From Actinomycetota bacterium (GTDB lineage Bacteria > Actinomycetota > Acidimicrobiia > Acidimicrobiales > AC-9), in the NCBI GenBank assembly GCA_005888295.1, contig VAWP01000081.1, positions 1 to 38,120 of the forward strand: a stretch of DNA of 38,120 nt, given 5' to 3'. Positions 1 through 6,710 of this stretch are shown piece after piece (within the stretch, counting starts at the first letter, position 1; the number at the start of each line of letters is the position of its first letter). Both the position numbers and the translations under genes were made by a program. The notes beneath the pieces are model-generated. The model searched no databases. It was given only the letters and a program-made list of their open reading frames with translations, and was not told where the DNA came from.

Positions 1-128
1 ATGATTACAGCCGCCACCAATACACTGGCACTACCGGTCTCGGTGCTCAGGAAATCCCGAACCGGTGTCGTGAGGTTCCGCGCCCACGCCGTCCCGCCGC
101 TGTATACCGAAGGTTGTCCATCGGCCAT
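1..128 (-). CDS. nhaA: Na+/H+ antiporter NhaA, N-terminal fragment (runs off window)
   Basis: Reading the minus strand from an ATG at 128 gives 42 open codons to the window edge. The stretch WARNLTTPVRDFLSTETGSA followed by a hydrophobic run (SVLVAAVI) resembles the cytoplasmic N-terminus and start of helix 1 of NhaA sodium/proton antiporters, where R-x-L-x-T-P-hydrophobic-R-x-F-L-x-T-E-x-G is typical. NhaA exchanges sodium for protons across the inner membrane for pH and salt homeostasis. No strong Shine-Dalgarno is seen upstream of the ATG. Only the N-terminus is visible, so the family call rests on one motif; catalytic aspartates lie outside the window. Confidence 0.7.
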   Translation of the reverse strand, partial: MADGQPSVYSGGTAWARNLTTPVRDFLSTETGSASVLVAAVI

Positions 129-398
129 GGTCCAGCGATTATCGCGCTCGAAACGAGGAGCCACTCTTAGCTCCCATGACCGGTCAGGATCGCCGGGCCA
201 GTCGGCAGTCGGTGGTTCGCGGCTCGGTTCTCCTGCTACACCAGTTGCTTGGTCGAGGGATCGGTGGATCCGCTAGACGTAAGCTGATTTCCCTTTCTGC
301 GAGCCAAACCGAGGCGATAGCTCGCTCGTGCACAACGGCATACCAACGCGTACGCTTCGTGTCAGACAGGGGAGCTTCGGACGAGACAAGGGGGAGAA

Positions 399-989
399 AT
401 GTTCATCCAGGTGATCCAGGGCAAACTCAAGGACGCCGCCCTGTTCGAGCGCCAGATTGACTCCTGGCGAAGGGACATCAAGCCCGGAGCCAAGGGCTAT
501 CTTGGCTCGACCAGCGGGACCACGGCTGACGGTCGCAGCATCACCCTGGCCCGCTTCGAGTCGGAGGCGGCGGCCAAGGCCAACAGCGAGCGGCCGGAGC
601 AGGGCCGATGGTGGAATGAGACGGCGAAGGCGATCGATGGCGATCCCACCTTCTACGACTGCCGAGAGGTCGACACGATGTTCGGGGGTGGCTCCAACGA
701 CGCCGGGTTCGTCCAGGTCATCCAGGCACGGGCCAAGAACCAGGAACAGATGCGCTCGCGCAGCGCCGACATGGAGGGCCGCCTGCGCGAGCGTCGCCCC
801 GACATCCTCGGGATGGTGATCGCTTGGCACGGCGATGGAGGCTTCACCCAGGCCGTCTACTTCGCCTCGGAGGCAGAAGCCCGCAGAGGTGAGAAGGAGA
901 CCGAGCAGGATCAGCTCCGCAAGGAGTTCATGTCGATGATGGAGACTCAGCCCACTTTCTTCGATCTGACGCGGCCCGATCTCGACTGA
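399..989 (+). CDS. Tandem ABM-like (dimeric alpha/beta-barrel) hypothetical protein
   Basis: 196 residues, starting at an ATG with a good Shine-Dalgarno (GGGGAG, 391-396). The protein is an internal duplication. Residues 2-80 begin FIQVIQGKLKD and residues ~104-185 begin FVQVIQARAKN, and each half ends in a D/Q-P-T-F-[YF] motif (DPTFYDC and QPTFFDL). This is the pattern of two ferredoxin-like ABM/dimeric alpha-beta-barrel domains joined in one chain, so the monomer could form by itself the barrel that single-domain relatives make as dimers. Members of this fold include small monooxygenases and stress proteins, but no catalytic residue can be assigned here. There is no signal peptide, so it is probably cytoplasmic. 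It stands alone, convergent with the reductase gene downstream. Function unknown. Confidence 0.8.
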   Translation: MFIQVIQGKLKDAALFERQIDSWRRDIKPGAKGYLGSTSGTTADGRSITLARFESEAAAKANSERPEQGRWWNETAKAIDGDPTFYDCREVDTMFGGGSNDAGFVQVIQARAKNQEQMRSRSADMEGRLRERRPDILGMVIAWHGDGGFTQAVYFASEAEARRGEKETEQDQLRKEFMSMMETQPTFFDLTRPDLD

Positions 990-1000
990 CAGCGACCAGT

Positions 1001-1019
1001 CGGCGGGGGTGGCCCGCCG
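1001..1019. terminator. Candidate hairpin terminator between convergent genes
   Basis: A 7-bp GC stem (CGGCGGG / CCCGCCG) with a 5-nt loop lies 12 nt after the stop codon of the ABM-like gene and in the gap before the convergent reductase gene. There is no U-tract, which is common in high-GC actinobacteria. The position supports a terminator; strength is unknown. Confidence 0.35.
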
Positions 1020-1120
1020 GCTCCAGGCGATACCCGTGACCGGACTCCCTCTCGGGAAGCCTGGTACTGGCGACTTCGACTCATGCGCGGTGCACTCGGC
1101 GCACCTTTGTCTCTCCTAGA

Positions 1121-1708
1121 TCAACAGGGTCGATAGCTGCAGACCTGAACACCAGTGTTTGACGTTTTCGAGGACGTGAGCTCGAACCGACGTGCTTCGC
1201 CATCGTTGGGGAAGAGCGACTTGCCACCACCGAGAGCTATCGGCTCGATCATCAGGACGAGCTCATCGACCAGCTGGGCGGTGAGCAACGCTCGTACGAG
1301 TGTCAGGCTGCCATAGACATAGATGTCGCCCCCGGACCTGCCGCGCAACTCTGCAACCCTCTCAGTCAGCTCGGCGGCTCGAATGATCGTCGTCGGCTTC
1401 CACGTGAGATCGGCCTCGGAGAGGGTATCGGACACGACATACTTCTGGGCAGCGTTGATCCAGTCCGCAAACGGATCACTTCCGCGCTCGGGCCAGGCGG
1501 CTGACGACACCTGATACGTCTTGCGACCCTGGAGTAGGGCCTCACTCCGTTCAGCGAATCCGCCGATGACTGGTCCCATGACCTCTGGATCGAAGAACGG
1601 CATGGACCAGCCACCATGACGGAACCCACCGCTGGTGTCCTCCTGTGGGCCACCTGGGGCCTGTACCACCCCGTCGAGGCTGATGAACTCGCTTACGACA
1701 ACTTGCAT
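1121..1708 (-). CDS. Dihydrofolate reductase family protein (RibD C-terminal domain type)
   Basis: 195 residues from an ATG at 1708 with GGAG about 9 nt upstream; a TTG seven codons earlier is less likely. The N-terminus VVVSEFISLDGVVQAPGG is the hallmark of the RibD_C/YyaP-like reductase family. The later segments LLQGRKTYQ, KYVVSDTL, GGDIYVYGSLTLVRALL and IEPIALGGGKSLF match its NADPH-binding Rossmann-like core and the conserved GGGKxLF near the end. Relatives reduce pteridine- or pyrimidine-like substrates with NADPH, but most single-domain actinobacterial members have no known substrate. Cytoplasmic, monocistronic, and convergent with the ABM-like gene. The family call is firm and the substrate is not. 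Confidence 0.85.
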   Translation of the reverse strand: MQVVVSEFISLDGVVQAPGGPQEDTSGGFRHGGWSMPFFDPEVMGPVIGGFAERSEALLQGRKTYQVSSAAWPERGSDPFADWINAAQKYVVSDTLSEADLTWKPTTIIRAAELTERVAELRGRSGGDIYVYGSLTLVRALLTAQLVDELVLMIEPIALGGGKSLFPNDGEARRFELTSSKTSNTGVQVCSYRPC

Positions 1709-1809
1709 CGTCCGGTCTCCAATCTTCAATTTTCTAGCGCCGACGTGAATGACGTGCTTACAGCTCCGAAGTCATCGGTGGGTCTGGTACGGCGCCAGTT
1801 GTGGTATAG

Positions 1810-1986
1810 CCCATACAAACGCCCTTCTCGGGCCGTGTTCGGCGGTCAGCCCACCGGCACGACTTGCGCGGCTTCTTCCAGTGGGCCCGAGACGTCGGCC
1901 TAGACGTACTGGTCGCCACCCGGTCATCGACGATCCAGTCGAGTGTGCGGCTCAACCTTTCCGATGTGCTGCGGCGCGCCAGTTGA
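1810..1986 (+). pseudogene. Decayed tyrosine-recombinase (integrase) N-terminal fragment
   Basis: One frame between stop codons at 1807 and 1984 reads ...AHRHDLRGFFQWARDVGLDVLVATR (positions about 1849-1926). That is the typical SAM-like core-binding domain of XerC/D-type integrases (x-Y/H-x-x-D-L-x-x-F-x-x-W-x-x-x-x-G-L-D-x-L-x-A-T-R). No start codon fits, the sequence loses similarity after about residue 40, and no catalytic R-H-R-Y domain follows. It is therefore a remnant of a phage or genomic-island integrase. The rest of 1709-2119 has no gene I can support. Confidence 0.5.
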
Positions 1987-2119
1987 GATGCCGACTCCGC
2001 CTGCCGCCCATGAGACAACGACCGCTTCATCGGCTGAGGGGCTGACCGCGGGCTAATAGCGGATGTATCCCCGACGCTGCTTAGTCCCGCATGCCGAACA
2101 GCGTTTGTCGGGAACGGCT

Positions 2120-2311
2120 TCAGTGTTGGTCGTAGACCAGTTCAATCGGCAACTCGACATACTCGAGATCGGCACCGAGTCCGCAGTCCTGGCAGATCCA
2201 TGTCGCGCCGGAAGCGATCCCGTCCTCAGGCTCTCCGAACGACCGGCGATCATCAACCCGACCGCACAAACCGCAGTGGCGGAACCATGCCCTCCGCTGA
2301 CGAGTTCTCAT
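2120..2311 (-). CDS. Small zinc-ribbon protein
   Basis: 63 residues from an ATG at 2311, preceded by a strong purine-rich Shine-Dalgarno (GGGGGGAGAG). Two knuckles, C13-x2-C16 (CGLCG) and C40-x2-C43 (CQDCG), are 24 residues apart and form a classic four-cysteine zinc ribbon. An acidic C-terminus (ADLEYVELPIELVYD) follows. No other domain is present. Such small ribbons can bind nucleic acid or proteins, but no function can be given. It is transcribed away from the subtilase gene and has no obvious operon partner. The good ribosome site and paired cysteines argue that it is a real gene. Confidence 0.6.
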   Translation of the reverse strand: MRTRQRRAWFRHCGLCGRVDDRRSFGEPEDGIASGATWICQDCGLGADLEYVELPIELVYDQH

Positions 2312-2489
2312 GGCTCTCCCCCCGTAATGAGCGGAGCGGCAACCCACCACTCCCCTCCTTTGGGGAGATACTAACTCCTATTTGGGGGCATGCCGCGCAA
2401 AAAGAACCGCCATGTACGGTCGCTGACAGAGCAGGTGCCGTCGTGACTTGGATGTCCGGACAGCCTGTGGCGCGGGGGAGGCGGCAACC

Positions 2490-2675
2490 CAGCGGTCGGC
2501 GCGAGCGGGCGCGTCTGCACATGGGCGACATTCGCCAAGGCGATGTCCGTCTCGAAGACCTCCTCGGCGACGACCACTCGAAAACCAGTGTCGAGCTCAG
2601 CAGCGCAGCAGCTGGCGCAGGAAGGAGAGCCGCCGGGGTAGAAGAGGTGGGCCCGGAGCCGGACGAGGGAAGTCG
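2490..2675 (-). other. Gene-poor stretch with a coding-like reading frame, no gene assigned
   Basis: The 364 bp between the zinc-ribbon start and the subtilase start contain no gene I can firmly support. On the minus strand, however, one frame here reads HLFYPGGSPSCASCCA followed by LDTGFRVVVAEEVFETDIAL, with about five sixths of its codons ending in G or C. That is like the real genes nearby. No convincing start codon or ribosome site precedes it, and the frame loses this bias towards 2490. It may be a gene remnant or chance. Confidence 0.2.
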
Positions 2676-5600
2676 GTGAGGGCAGGGCTGGGGACACGAG
2701 TGACGGCTGAAAGGTGGCGCTGCCGCCCACGGCGGTCGTCTCCGCGACGCGCCGTCCTGGTGGGGTCCTCGGTCCTGGCCATGGCCGCGCCGCTGTGGCT
2801 GGCACAGCCCGACAGTCCCGCGACCGCCGGGCCTGTCAAGACCCCGGTGGCGAGCCACGGGCCTGTCGCCACGGACAACCCCCGACCATCGAGCTGCCCG
2901 CCGGTCCCGGCCAACCAGGGCGGGCCCGGCACGGAGACCCAGAGCCCTACGGGCACCGCGCTCTGGCCGCCTCCGCAGGGATCCGATCCCGAGAGCTACG
3001 CGTCCTACCTTCATACCCCATCCGTGCAGCCACCGGTGCGTCCGGCCAACTGGTCCAACGGCGGAGGTGACTGGAAGCTGACCAGCGCTCGCACGACGAA
3101 CCCGACGGTGGCGAACAACCCCCAGGAGCTGTGCGGGGTCGAGGGCAACTCGGTCGACCAGGCCTGGCAGAGGACCACTGGTCGGCCCGACACGGTCATC
3201 GCCATCACCGACTCGGGCATCGAGTGGTGCGACTCCTCGGTGGTCGACAAGATCGCCCTGAACCGTTCCACCCTGCCCTATCCCGAGAACTCCCAGGGCC
3301 TGACCAAGCCCACGCTCGAGGCTCGAGGCGCAGTGTTCAGCGACAGTGATCCCTACGACCTGAACGATTCGGGCATCCTCGACGCCCAGCAGTACGCGAG
3401 CGATCCTCGCATCCTCGGATCGGCCACCCTGGGTGTCTCGGGGGCCGAGTCGTCGTTGTTCTGTGCCACCGCCTCCCATCGGGCCGGTTCGGCGTACACC
3501 GGCATTTCCCCCGAGGACCTCATACGCACCTTCGGCACCTCGACCTCGCCCTACTACTACCCCACCTCGAACCCGGCCAGCGAGGCACCTGCCTATCCGG
3601 GTCCGAGCCCCGCCGGCTTCACCGAAGCCATCGCCGGCTGGAACTTCGTGGACAACACCAACGATCCCTTCGATGACGTCCAGTACGGCCACGGATCGGG
3701 AGAGGCCGAGGACTCGACCGGTGCGGCGGACTCGATCGGCAACGAAGTCGGCACCTGCCCTTCCTGCACCGTCATGCCCATCCGAGTAGGCGAGAGCTTC
3801 ATCGCGGAAGGGAACGCCTTCGCCCAGGGCGTCCTCTTCGCCGTCGACAGCCGGGTGAGCGTCATCCAGGAGGCCCTCGGAACCGTCGACGTCACGACGA
3901 CCGCAGCCCAGGCGGTGACTTATGCCGATGCCCACGGCGTGCCGGTGATATCGAGCGCTGCCGACGAGGAGGCCGAGCACCACAACGAGCCCAGCAACCT
4001 GCCCGGCACCGTCGTCGTGAACAGCGTCACCCGGGCTCCTTCGCAGGCGGCCGGGGGCCAGACCGCTCCGCTGTACAACCCGCCGGGCTACCTGTTCCTG
4101 AACGGGTGCACCAACTACGGCGCCAACATCGGCGTCACCGTGGAGAGCGCCAGTTGCTCGTCCGAAGCCACGGGAAAGGCGGGCGGCATCACAGGGCTCA
4201 TCGAGTCGGAAGCGCGCAACCTTCTCGATGCGGGAGGCATCGCGGCGTATCCGCGGGTGACCTCGGTTGGCGGCCAGCCCATCGCCCTGTCGGCCACCGA
4301 GGTGCGCGAGCTCATCGAGATGTCGGCCGACGACGTCGACTTCCAGACTGCGGCGCTTCCTTTCGGAGCTCCCGACAACTATGCGGTCGTCTCCCCCGTA
4401 CCGACGACGCGCTACCCGACCCAGCCCGGCTACGACATGTTCACCGGCCACGGCCGGATCGACGCCGGCAACATCCTCTCGTGGCTGGCCGGCGGGAAGA
4501 TCCCGCCGGAGGCCGACTTCGGCGCGACACCGTGGTTCGGGACGTATGATCCGAACGCCGACGCCGTGACACTGAACGGAACGGTCGCCGCGGTCCGAAC
4601 GCCGGGCCCGTTCCACTGGGAGCTCCAGTACGGCATCGGCACCCAGCCCGAGCCCGGCGCCTGGACCACCATCCAGTCGGGGACCGGTAGCGGTGGCATG
4701 GGACCCGGCTCCAGCGGGCCAACAACCGTCCACCACACGCTCACCCCCGCCGACCTGGCGACCATCTCCGCCCAGCTCCCACCGTCGAACAACGGCACCG
4801 GGACGGCCGGGCGACCCGCACCCGACGCCGATTCGGTCACGTTCCGGCTCGTCACAACCGACGCGCACGGGCTGGTCGGGATGGACCGGCGCACGGAGTA
4901 CCTGGCCCACGACCCGACGATGGCGACGGCCGACCCGCTGCAGCCGGGAGGGTCCCTCGACGCGTCGCCGACGCTCGCCCCCATCGGCCCGAACGGCGAG
5001 AACGCGCTGATCGTGGCCACCGCCGACGGGGCTGTCCACGCCTATGTGCCGCAACCGGACCCGGCCCACCCCGCCAAGAGCAGGCTGGTGGATCTGCGCG
5101 GCTGGCCGGTCGAGACCGTCCCCATCTCGACGCACCTCGCCGAGCCCGCCTTTGCCTCGAGGCCGGTCATGACTCAGCCGCGGGCCAGCATCGTCGGTGG
5201 CGTAGCCGTCGGCGACCTGTTCGGAAATGGCAGGCTCGAGGTCGTAGCCACCGATATGTGGGGCCACGTCTACGCCTGGGACTCGTCGGGCGCGCTCCTC
5301 CCAGGGTTTCCCCTCACCACCGATCCCTGCTACTCGGGAAACCCCACCTACGGCGCCGACTCGCTGTACGGTTGCACCGGCGCGCCAGCCGGAGGGAGCT
5401 TCATCCGGGATCCCAACAACCGCGTCCTTCCCGGCATCCTGGCTGCGCCCACCCTGGCCCACCTGCAAGGCAGCTCGCAGCTGGACATCGTGGTGTCATC
5501 GCTCGATCGCCACGTGTACGCCTTCACCCCGACCGGTGGACTCGTGCCGGGTTGGCCGGTGCTGGTGGTCGACCCGTCGAAGGTGCAGTCGGTCGACCCG

Positions 5601-6710
5601 ACCACGAACATCGTGCGGTTCACAGTCGGATCGGCGGTGAAGATGGGCACGCAGCTCCTCGACTCGCCGGCAGTCGGGTCGCTCAACGGGGGCAACGGGC
5701 CCCCCGACCTCGTCCTCGGAAGTGACGAGGAGTACGCCGAGACGCCCAACCAGTCCGTCGCGGATCCACTCAACTTCCTTCTCGGTGTCGCTCCACTTCT
5801 CAGCCCCGGAAACAGCAGGGTGTACGCGCTCGCGCCGACCGGGGCGCGCACAGCTGCGTCCCCGGGATCGCATTGCGCGTCCTCGGCCCAGCCCGACGCC
5901 TGCGCCATCGTGCCCGGCTGGCCGGTCCCGATCACCGACTACGAGATGGAGCTGCTGCCGGACGTGGGCGACGGCACCACCGCCAGCCCCGCCCTGGCCG
6001 ATCTGAACGGCAAGGGCCAGCTCCAGACGGCCGCCATGACCTCGGTCGGCCCCGGTTACATCCTGAACCCCGACGGGTCCTCGTACCTCGGCAAGGGCCC
6101 CGACGGTGCCCCGCTCACGACGGCGACCGGGCCCAACGGCCCCCTGTCGAACTCCGACTCACCGGTGAGCATCCCTGCCCTCGGCATGCCGATCTTCGCG
6201 CCCCTCGGACCGGCCGCTCCGGGGATATCGATGGTCGCCCCCGCCGCCAGCGCCGGCACCGACCAGCAGCAGCCCAATGACAACCAGCTCGACGCCTGGA
6301 GCACCCGTACGGGACAGCTGCTGCCCGCCTTTCCCCAGGTGATGAACGACCTCCAGTTCTTCGTGCAGCCCATCGTCGCCGATGTCGGCGGTGCGACGCG
6401 CGGGCCCTACGTCGTGGAAGCGAGCGCCATGTCCGACATACGGGCGGTCGACGCGACCGGCGTCGAGGCGCCGGGCTTCCCGAAGTTCACCGGCCAGTGG
6501 ACGGTGAACAGCCCGACGTTCGGGGCCTTCGGGACCCTGGCGCAGCAGGTGCTCGCGGCCGGCACCCGTGAAGGAGACCTCTTCGTGTGGTCGACGCCGA
6601 CCGGAAGGTGCTCGCCGAGCGGGCCGTGGCCACGCTCGCACCACGACCTTTCCAACACCAACAACCTCGACGCCACCGGCGCCGGCTTCGCCTGCCGGCC
6701 CGCCCCGTGA
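2676..6710 (+). CDS. Secreted S8-family (subtilisin-like) peptidase with C-terminal beta-propeller-like repeats
   Basis: 1344 residues from a GTG at 2676 (GAGGGAAG just upstream; a second GTG at 2700 is possible). The Arg-rich start and the hydrophobic segment AVLVGSSVLAMAAPLWLA form a signal peptide. The subtilase triad is readable though divergent: Asp179 in AITDSGIEW, His339 in YGHGSGEAED, and Ser496 in CSSEATGKAGG, which occupies the place of the usual GTSMAxP. The second half (about 840-1340) has FG-GAP/VCBS-like repeats such as VAVGDLFGNGRLEVVATD, each followed by a xVYAxxxxGxxxPGxP strand pair. These probably fold into a propeller for substrate or surface binding. The stop overlaps the next gene by 4 bp (GTGA), implying translational coupling to the ceramidase-like gene. 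Likely role: extracellular proteolysis. Family call firm, substrate unknown. Confidence 0.85.
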   Translation: MRAGLGTRVTAERWRCRPRRSSPRRAVLVGSSVLAMAAPLWLAQPDSPATAGPVKTPVASHGPVATDNPRPSSCPPVPANQGGPGTETQSPTGTALWPPPQGSDPESYASYLHTPSVQPPVRPANWSNGGGDWKLTSARTTNPTVANNPQELCGVEGNSVDQAWQRTTGRPDTVIAITDSGIEWCDSSVVDKIALNRSTLPYPENSQGLTKPTLEARGAVFSDSDPYDLNDSGILDAQQYASDPRILGSATLGVSGAESSLFCATASHRAGSAYTGISPEDLIRTFGTSTSPYYYPTSNPASEAPAYPGPSPAGFTEAIAGWNFVDNTNDPFDDVQYGHGSGEAEDSTGAADSIGNEVGTCPSCTVMPIRVGESFIAEGNAFAQGVLFAVDSRVSVIQEALGTVDVTTTAAQAVTYADAHGVPVISSAADEEAEHHNEPSNLPGTVVVNSVTRAPSQAAGGQTAPLYNPPGYLFLNGCTNYGANIGVTVESASCSSEATGKAGGITGLIESEARNLLDAGGIAAYPRVTSVGGQPIALSATEVRELIEMSADDVDFQTAALPFGAPDNYAVVSPVPTTRYPTQPGYDMFTGHGRIDAGNILSWLAGGKIPPEADFGATPWFGTYDPNADAVTLNGTVAAVRTPGPFHWELQYGIGTQPEPGAWTTIQSGTGSGGMGPGSSGPTTVHHTLTPADLATISAQLPPSNNGTGTAGRPAPDADSVTFRLVTTDAHGLVGMDRRTEYLAHDPTMATADPLQPGGSLDASPTLAPIGPNGENALIVATADGAVHAYVPQPDPAHPAKSRLVDLRGWPVETVPISTHLAEPAFASRPVMTQPRASIVGGVAVGDLFGNGRLEVVATDMWGHVYAWDSSGALLPGFPLTTDPCYSGNPTYGADSLYGCTGAPAGGSFIRDPNNRVLPGILAAPTLAHLQGSSQLDIVVSSLDRHVYAFTPTGGLVPGWPVLVVDPSKVQSVDPTTNIVRFTVGSAVKMGTQLLDSPAVGSLNGGNGPPDLVLGSDEEYAETPNQSVADPLNFLLGVAPLLSPGNSRVYALAPTGARTAASPGSHCASSAQPDACAIVPGWPVPITDYEMELLPDVGDGTTASPALADLNGKGQLQTAAMTSVGPGYILNPDGSSYLGKGPDGAPLTTATGPNGPLSNSDSPVSIPALGMPIFAPLGPAAPGISMVAPAASAGTDQQQPNDNQLDAWSTRTGQLLPAFPQVMNDLQFFVQPIVADVGGATRGPYVVEASAMSDIRAVDATGVEAPGFPKFTGQWTVNSPTFGAFGTLAQQVLAAGTREGDLFVWSTPTGRCSPSGPWPRSHHDLSNTNNLDATGAGFACRPAP

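Noticed and set aside
2253-5468. Open frame of 1071 codons antisense to the subtilase gene
   Set aside because: Low-complexity Arg/Gly/Val text without domains, fully opposite a gene with a readable triad and repeats. It is a high-GC shadow.
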